Below the pieces are notes generated by a model. It saw nothing but the letters and a program-made list of their open reading frames with translations. It did no database searches and was not told where the DNA came from. This document shows, one piece after another, positions 58,717-64,000 of a DNA stretch of 64,000 nt. The position numbers and the translations under genes were made by a program. This stretch comes from Oreohelix idahoensis. Lineage: Eukaryota > Mollusca > Gastropoda > Stylommatophora > Oreohelicidae. Numbering within the stretch: position 1 is the stretch's first letter; each line of letters opens with the position of its first letter. The stretch covers positions 62,001-126,000 of the forward strand of contig JAMPIV010021267.1 of NCBI GenBank assembly GCA_024509875.1. The letters run 5' to 3'.

Positions 58717-59370
58717 CTGGAACAGACAGATGCCTTCACGTACCTAGGATGCATAGTGGCACCAGACGGCGGAGCAAGCAAGGACATCAACAACAGAGTG
58801 AACAAAGCGGGAACAGCCTTTTTTAGTCTAAACAACATCTGGGGGTCCTCTCGGTGCAGCACAGGCGCAAAATTAGGATTATATCAGAGCTGTGTGCTTT
58901 CTGTGCTTCTCTATGGCGCGGAGAGCTGGAGAGTTGCAGAGAGGGAAATGTCGAGATTGTCCTCTTTTCACACGGCATGCGTGGGAAAAATTATCCGAAT
59001 CTTTTGGCCGAGTGCCATCGCCAACCAAGATCTGCTTACTTGGAGCAAGCAAGAGGACATGCACACCATCATAGCTGGCAGACGCTGGAGCTGGGTTGGC
59101 CATGTCCTCAGAAGAGACCCCGATGCCATCACAAGAACAGCTATGCTATGGACCCCTGAAGGAAAACGAGAGAGGCCGACCAAAAAACAACTTGGCGGAG
59201 GACTGTGGAGACTGAGATGCAAAGAATGAACCAGAGTTGGGGCACTGTACGAAGGATGGCCGCCGACCGAGCAAAGTGGAATCAATTTGTTGTTGCCCTA
59301 CAAGACGCCACCAGGCGTAATGGCCACTGACTGCTTTGACGGTCGGCGGCTAAGGATCGAAGAAGAAGAA
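58717..59370 (+). pseudogene. LINE family alpha, 3' end with 15-bp target duplication
   Basis: Target duplication GACTTGCATCAGCAG at 58702-58716 and 59371-59385. The frame gives LEQTDAFTYLGCIVAPDGGA, VLSVLLYGAESWRVAEREMS, SWVGHVLRRDPDAITRTAML. A small indel near 59165 shifts the frame, and the remaining tail reads RRMAADRAKWNQFVVALQDA then TRRNGH to the native stop at 59330. 3' UTR of only about 40 bp, then the GAA tail. This copy shows the LINE's true C-terminus. Confidence 0.92.
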
Positions 59371-59414
59371 GACTTGCATCAGCAGGCATTCAAATTATTT
59401 ATCATTCTCAGTAC

Positions 59415-59717
59415 TTCTTCTTCCTCGTTCGTCCTGAAAAGGACGTTGGTTGCGTTGTGTCTGTTTACAGCGGAGCTGCGATATTTGCGCCTTTCGGCCA
59501 ACACATCCGACTTCAGCACAGCATTTTTTGGGACTGGGTTTGCCTTCCCTCTTTGATCCCTACGCTCTCAGCCAGACTGCAGTGATGAAGCCTGTTTCCA
59601 GGACCACCACGTGGAGGTGGAGTAGGGTCTTGGTCAGCTCTGGTTCGCTGACCCTGATGCAAGCAGTCAAGCTATGGGTCGCTGACTGCATTCTCTATTG
59701 CTGCGTCTTTGGGTCCC
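59415..59717 (-). mobile_element. Short retroposon, family A, copy 4
   Basis: Target duplication TCATTCTCAGTAC at 59402-59414 and 59718-59730. GAA tail at the left end, GGGACCC at the other. Inserted in the hAT transposase. Confidence 0.9.
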
Positions 59718-61203
59718 TCATTCTCAGTACAAAGCTCTCAAAATAGTCGAGAATTGAGAGCATGGAACTTAATGTTATTGATCGCAGTGATAACAGTATT
59801 TAAAGATTTGTGAACCCTGCCACTTAGATTTTTTGCGACAAAATGAAAACTTACCTAATCAACAGGATGAAATAGTTTGATAACCTTGAGTAAACAGCAC
59901 AACCTTATTTGAAATCCCTGTTCACAAGAAGAGCGGAGAAAGTTTGTTGGTTTTGCTCATAGGCCAAGATGCAATAGATGGGAAACATACGTTGCGTCAG
60001 CTGATATATGAAAGTCTGAATGTAAGGTAGATAGCGGGTTCAGAGTTTCAAAGACTGATTTCTACTGCAAAGTACCGTTGATTAAACACTTAGCTGTATT
60101 GAACCTATCCTCTTGTTTGTTAGCGTACTGAGAATATCACATTACCACTAGCCACCGTAAATACTGAGACAATAATATCTGCAACAACAACAAAAGTCGG
60201 TCCTTTCTGAAACACCAGAAGGTATCTAATTTTGTCTGCTTCATGAACTGATGTGCACTCAGACACACCTTGCCAATGCCAAAGCCCATATTAAACTGGT
60301 AAACACTATTTAGGAATGGTTTTCACCTTCGAAAGATTCTGTTTAAATCTTGGTGAGCCAACCGCAGACTACTGCTGTTCATTTCTCTTTCTTCAGGATT
60401 GATCAAATGGATGGACAATTCATGTTTTGTTATCCCCACTTTCGTAGCAGATCCCGATTACAATTTATGATCAGCAATGGTTACCTAAGCTCAGGATGGC
60501 AAATAGAGATGAAACCATGCGTTGCTTAATGATCCTAATAATACAACCATCCACATCTTTTCTATCTCGTCCCCGCTTCACCAATGTTGTCTCTCAAATC
60601 CACAACTCCTTTCCTCCTACTAACTCTGCTATTTATTTTTCAAATAGGATAATGCATTTAATTACCAAATATTCTTTGAACCCCTTGTAAAGCTTCTCAT
60701 ACCCTCTGGTACACTTACCAGAGATGGGGAACCTCTGCTATAGGGTGTATGAGGAGCGACATTAGGGAGAAGCAGTGGGTTAGGGTTTGTTCAGGCTACA
60801 TTCTCCTTTTAAGCGCTCACGTCAGGGCCCTGTATAATCACACCGCTTTTACATGTAAGCGTTATATTAAGTACTATTGTTGAATTTAGCCTGTCAAATC
60901 CTCAACCACCACTTATTATTGAAGGCCCTCCTGTTTACTACTGAACGCCCCCCTGTGGCCCCCTTTTTTCGTATCGCCCCCTTGGATCACCCAACGCCCC
61001 TGGGGGAGGTACCGCTCACTTTGAGAACCACTGATCTAATCCATCTTTGTGTTTTTGACAGCCATATTTATTTTACAGTGATATAGTTATTGAAAATGCA
61101 TGCCATTTTTATTGGGCAGTTATCACTGATGCAGTTATACAAGTGTTATTGCATACTCTTCAGATATATATCGTGGGCCAATCTTTTGTTTTGTTTATTT
61201 CAG

Positions 61204-61745
61204 AGTGGAATGTTAGTTCACGCTCAATTGGACACTTGGATGTGGACAAAATTCAAAAGGGCTACCATCGCTCTGAAATGCAATCCATGCCCACACCAAA
61301 TCATTCATTACATATTCCACCAGTACTACCATCTAGTAGTTCCATACAAGAGGTTATCATACCTTATTCAAAGAGCTTTAGGGAAGATGGTTCTGTAATG
61401 TACAGTTGTAACATATGTAGAGAAATACTGGAGAGCACTGCACTGTTACAAAGGCATATGAACATGCTTCATAAAAATATTAGAGCTCTACCATTCTCAT
61501 GCTCTATTTGTGAGCAAGGATTCTTTTCATATGGTGGAATGAGGACACACAGACTCACTCATTGTGCTGGCCGGAAGTATACATGTGAAATCTGCGGTTA
61601 CAAGTTTCTCTACAAGCATCATTTAAAACGGCATGAAATTGGTGTACATAAGATGTCTCGATGCAACAATTGCCAGAAATTAATTGATACTACACATTTC
61701 AATTACCACCAGATGCACTGTAATGAATATATGAATGCACTTTAA
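61204..61745 (+). CDS. Zinc-finger cassette 2 (terminal exon, three C2H2 and one C2HC finger)
   Basis: Acceptor TTTGTTTATTTCAG. AG completes CAG (Gln) with the common exon. After about 70 linker residues: CNICREILESTALLQRHMNM then LH, CSICEQGFFSYGGMRTHRLT then H, CEICGYKFLYKHHLKRHEIG then VH, and a last finger CNNCQKLIDTTHFNYHQMHC, where the final ligand is Cys instead of His. Stop at 61745. Isoform about 582 residues. Homologous to cassettes 3 and 4 finger by finger. Only 170 bp separate it from the hAT element's end, so its acceptor was narrowly spared. Confidence 0.88.
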
Positions 61746-62012
61746 TGAATATATGAATGTACAGTGGTACACTAATGTACCCTGACTCTCTGTGAGGTTA
61801 CAAGTTAAATTTGGTGGGTTTTTTTTTTTTTTTTCAATGTGTCATCCAAGCTGATGTGGAGTTCTGCAGTCTCTGGTATTTATCCAGATGGTGTTTGAAA
61901 TCTATATTGACCATTTCACTTGAGTCTGTAATTTAAACATCTGATGTTCTTTTTTGAGTGTGAAAGAAAAATGCCTGATGGCTGATTTAGCTCTGGCCCT
62001 CTTGTATTTCAG

Positions 62013-62548
62013 AGAGCCGTACTGATCAAGCATCTGTTGGAAGACGTAAAAGAGAGATTAGAACTAGAAGTGAAGGAAATAGTGCAGGTAGCGCTTGGGA
62101 TGTAAGCAGAGTGCATCATTTAGATGATGATGGGCAGTTGTTATATCCAGTCATACACACATCACATGATGAGCCTACTTCAGGTTCTGCTGTCACAACC
62201 AACAGCTATTCTGATAAATGCCCACTTTGCAACATACACCTGAACAGTGCCAACCTCTACCAGAGGCACATGAATGAATGTCACAAGGAAGATGGAATGC
62301 TTCCATTTACGTGTGACCTGTGTCAGCATGGCTTTTTCTCCCTTAGTGGTTTGAGGTATCACCAACAAACTCATGGAGGGCAGAAGTATGCCTGCTTTGT
62401 CTGTGATGCAAAACTCAAGCACAAGAGCACTGTCAGACGGCATATGGAGGCAGTTCATTTCCTCAAGGAATGCAGATACTGTGAACAATATTTCAAGCAA
62501 GGCCAAGAATTTACTACACACATTGTTTCATGCACTCCAAAAAAGTAG
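62013..62548 (+). CDS. Zinc-finger cassette 3 (terminal exon, three C2H2 and one C2HC finger)
   Basis: Acceptor CTTGTATTTCAG. AG completes CAG (Gln). A basic stretch GRRKREIRTRSE near the start may be a second nuclear localisation signal. Fingers: CPLCNIHLNSANLYQRHMNE then CH, CDLCQHGFFSLSGLRYHQQT then H, CFVCDAKLKHKSTVRRHMEA then VH, and CRYCEQYFKQGQEFTTHIVSC (Cys as last ligand, C-x2-C-x12-H-x3-C). Stop at 62548, isoform about 580 residues. Confidence 0.88.
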
Positions 62549-62735
62549 TGTATGAGGACTTGCATTCTCTTATATTATAAGATGTAAATGCATCAAAGAT
62601 TATCATTTGGAACAATATTCAAATGACCCTAGATAAAATATGTGGTTGTATTTTACTTGTTTTGAGAAACGCACAGATATATTATACATGGTTTAGTGGA
62701 ATCAAATATTACAACTCACAATTGATTTCTTTCAG
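62549..62735 (+). other. Spacer between cassettes 3 and 4
   Basis: Only 187 bp, holding the 3' UTR of cassette 3 and the acceptor of cassette 4. The nearest poly(A)-signal-like hexamer is GATAAA near 62632, weak. Cassette 3 transcripts may therefore use a distal poly(A) site. Confidence 0.4.
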
Positions 62736-63259
62736 GCGGAAACTCTCATGTTTCAAGGAATATGGGATCTCGCAGATCTCGAGCTAGGAAGGATGTCTTT
62801 GGGGCATGTCAAGCATCTGATGACACAGCTGCCTCGGGTTCAAATACTCAAGTGAATGTTTCTTTTGGAAATAGGAGTGGAAGTTTTTCTTTTTCTTCAT
62901 TTTCTGCCATACAGTGCCCATATTGTAATGAAATGCTGCCTTCTCGTATATTGTATCAAAAACACATGAACAACTTTCATCGTCAGGAGTTTGCCTTCCC
63001 TTTCAGTTGTATTATCTGTCAGAAAGGGTTTTTCTCTGTACCAGGGCTGCGACATCATATGGAGGCTCACAAAGGACGTCAGTTTGTTTGTTCAGTTTGT
63101 GCTGCAAGGTTTCAACATAAGCATCACTTGAAGCGCCATCTTGAGGGTGTTCACAGTTTGAAAGAATGCCGGTGTTGCCAAAAGACATTTCCAGCTGGTG
63201 TAGATTTCAACTGCCATGTACTGAACTGTAGCCAGAGCACTGGAGACAAAAAGATATGA
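62736..63259 (+). CDS. Zinc-finger cassette 4 (terminal exon, three C2H2 and one C2HC finger)
   Basis: Acceptor ATTTCTTTCAG. GC completes CGC (Arg). Fingers: CPYCNEMLPSRILYQKHMNN then FH, CIICQKGFFSVPGLRHHMEA then H, CSVCAARFQHKHHLKRHLEG then VH, and CRCCQKTFPAGVDFNCHVLNC (Cys last ligand). Stop at 63259, isoform about 576 residues. It shares PFSC(S/I)IC--GFFS with cassette 2 and HLKRH--GVH in finger 3. Confidence 0.88.
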
Positions 63260-63790
63260 TTTGGCTACGACCGCTGTTAAAAATCATCTTTGCTTTCATG
63301 ACAAAGACAGAAAATTTTCTTTCTGTTCATATTGTACTTACACATGCTTAAGGTGGCACATATATTATAAGTCACGGCTATGTAATGCAGTGTTTAGAAT
63401 ATAAAGGAAAATGTTATTCACAGATGAGTGATAATATATGTATGTAGTGGACACTGTATTTTTCCTCAAGCCTCATGTGTTAATTAAATTTACGTTCTTT
63501 TATTTATTATAGTGAAATGAAGAGTTATTGTAAAACATGTTGTATTAATGTGATTTCTTTAATTGTAGTAAAGGCCTGAGGTATTGCTATTTTGAGTAAT
63601 TTATGACTGCTGTTTTTTATTTTAATTTACTTAATTAAATGTGGAATCTTCATGAACTGATGTGCAGCATTTTTTTTTTGTCATATCCCATCAGTGGGGC
63701 ATTTCTTTCTTTTTTATCTTCTCTAGGAACATTGAAGATGTGACAAACTTTTGTACAATTGTGAGAAAACCCAACAATTTTTACTTTCAG
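63260..63790 (+). other. 3' UTR of cassette 4 and acceptor of cassette 5
   Basis: No canonical AATAAA. AATATAAA lies near 63398 and T-rich runs near 63670. The acceptor TTTTTACTTTCAG ends at 63790. Confidence 0.45.
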
Positions 63791-64000
63791 GAATTATGGT
63801 TCCTAGAGGTTTCAGACAGAAGAGTTGTCAGAACAAGCTAGTTACTACTCATCAAGCAGAAAATAATAAGACTTCAGCTACGAATGACTACTTCAGAGGT
63901 AGCTCTTCCTTCACTAGTGTGGAATCCCAAGATCAAATGTCAACATATAGTGAAACGTATCATGGCCCTGATATGCTTGTAAATGCCAGAAACTACATGA
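63791..64000 (+). CDS. Zinc-finger cassette 5, linker part, cut by window end
   Basis: GA completes CGA (Arg) with the common exon, the same phase as cassettes 1-4. It then stays open: IMVPRGFRQKSCQNKLVTTH to NARNYM at the edge, a Ser/Thr-rich linker like those preceding fingers in cassettes 2-4. Fingers are expected just beyond the window but are not seen. Confidence 0.7.

Larger units (their letters stand above)
58134..59850 (-). pseudogene. hAT transposase (ZBED5/SCAND3-like), split by two insertions
   Basis: Read right to left: AKNLSGRVHKSLNTVI, NNIKFHALNSRLF, stop, ELCTEN (about 59730), then after retroposon A and LINE alpha are removed CLLMQ and VRWL remnants. Then comes an open stretch 58646-58122: MVEFFKDSHASLSTELKNIR, LSDLFTKFNEINLQLQGNNI, YPSLFELEEKD and the ELKPMLKKY region. 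These follow the order of the ZBED5/SCAND3 group of hAT-derived proteins. The BED finger was not found. Confidence 0.8.
54074..61033 (-). mobile_element. hAT transposon (ZBED5/SCAND3-type), 6.96 kb with nested insertions
   Basis: A perfect 8-bp target duplication ATCTAATC lies at 54066-54073 and 61034-61041. Ends CAGTGTTTCCTAAACTTTTT (left) and CAGTGGTTCTCAAAGTGAGC (right, reversed) share the hAT start CAGTG-TTC--AAA. The CCGCCCC / GCCCCC-rich subterminal regions are also alike. It carries a decayed transposase on the minus strand and at least six later insertions: mariner 54335, solo LTR 54495, SINE C 54971, mariner 56821, LINE alpha 58717, retroposon A 59415. It separates zinc-finger cassettes 1 and 2. 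Confidence 0.87.
34699..64000 (+). other. lola-like transcription-factor gene: one common exon, at least five alternative zinc-finger terminal exons
   Basis: Architecture seen in the sequence: acceptor CATTTCAG before 34699, common coding exon 34714-35920, donor GTAAG after one base of a codon. Downstream are five exons at 53096, 61204, 62013, 62736 and 63791. Each is preceded by a pyrimidine-rich AG acceptor and each starts with two bases that complete the codon. Four end in their own stop; the fifth runs off the window. No exon-end donor is seen in 1-4, so splicing among them would be mutually exclusive, each terminal exon giving a protein of about 547-582 residues with a different zinc-finger set. 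The same plan is known in insect lola. Isoform use is inference until transcripts are seen. Confidence 0.8.

Overview
The window is animal nuclear DNA: AT-rich, intron-dense and full of transposons, with no sign of bacterial or organellar sequence. The tRNA-derived SINE, the other short retroposons and the RTE-like and RNase H-bearing LINEs look like those of molluscs, most likely a gastropod. That placement is inferred from repeat character, not proven.

Two host genes are supported. On the minus strand, 62-16943 holds ten consecutive, phase-compatible exons from the N-terminal WD40 half of CFAP43 (WDR96), an axonemal protein of motile cilia. The start exon was not found and the 3' part runs off the left edge. 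On the plus strand, 34699-64000 holds a transcription-factor gene. One 402-codon common exon (acidic tail, nuclear localisation signal, sumoylation-like motif) ends in a phase-1 donor. It is followed by at least five terminal exons that share the same acceptor phase. Four end in their own stop codon after C2H2 zinc fingers, and the fifth is cut by the window end. This is the common-head, interchangeable-zinc-finger-tail plan known from insect lola, but with no recognisable BTB domain. I consider it the most interesting system here.

The rest is mostly mobile DNA. 0.5-9 kb: two dead mariners, a tRNA SINE, a near-intact Tc1 element, and 30-bp minisatellite blocks in two adjacent CFAP43 introns. 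9.9-20.8 kb: LINE pieces, one split by a retroposon and by a microsatellite-bearing insertion. 22-34 kb: further LINEs, SINEs, a MITE-like inverted repeat and a transposase fossil. 36-53 kb (the large intron of the zinc-finger gene): LINE fragments, a foldback element, a full-length 5.1-kb EN-RT-RNase H LINE with target duplication, and a piggyBac-like TTAA element. 54.1-61.0 kb: a hAT element with 8-bp target duplications that carries two mariners, a probable solo LTR, two short retroposons and a LINE tail nested inside it. It separates zinc-finger cassette 1 from cassettes 2-5.

Many target-site duplications can be read directly, so relative insertion ages can be reconstructed. One SINE family ends in the same ~90 bp as the last codons and 3' end of a LINE in the window, including a small hairpin whose stem is kept while its loop varies. 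This is a probable SINE-LINE partnership.
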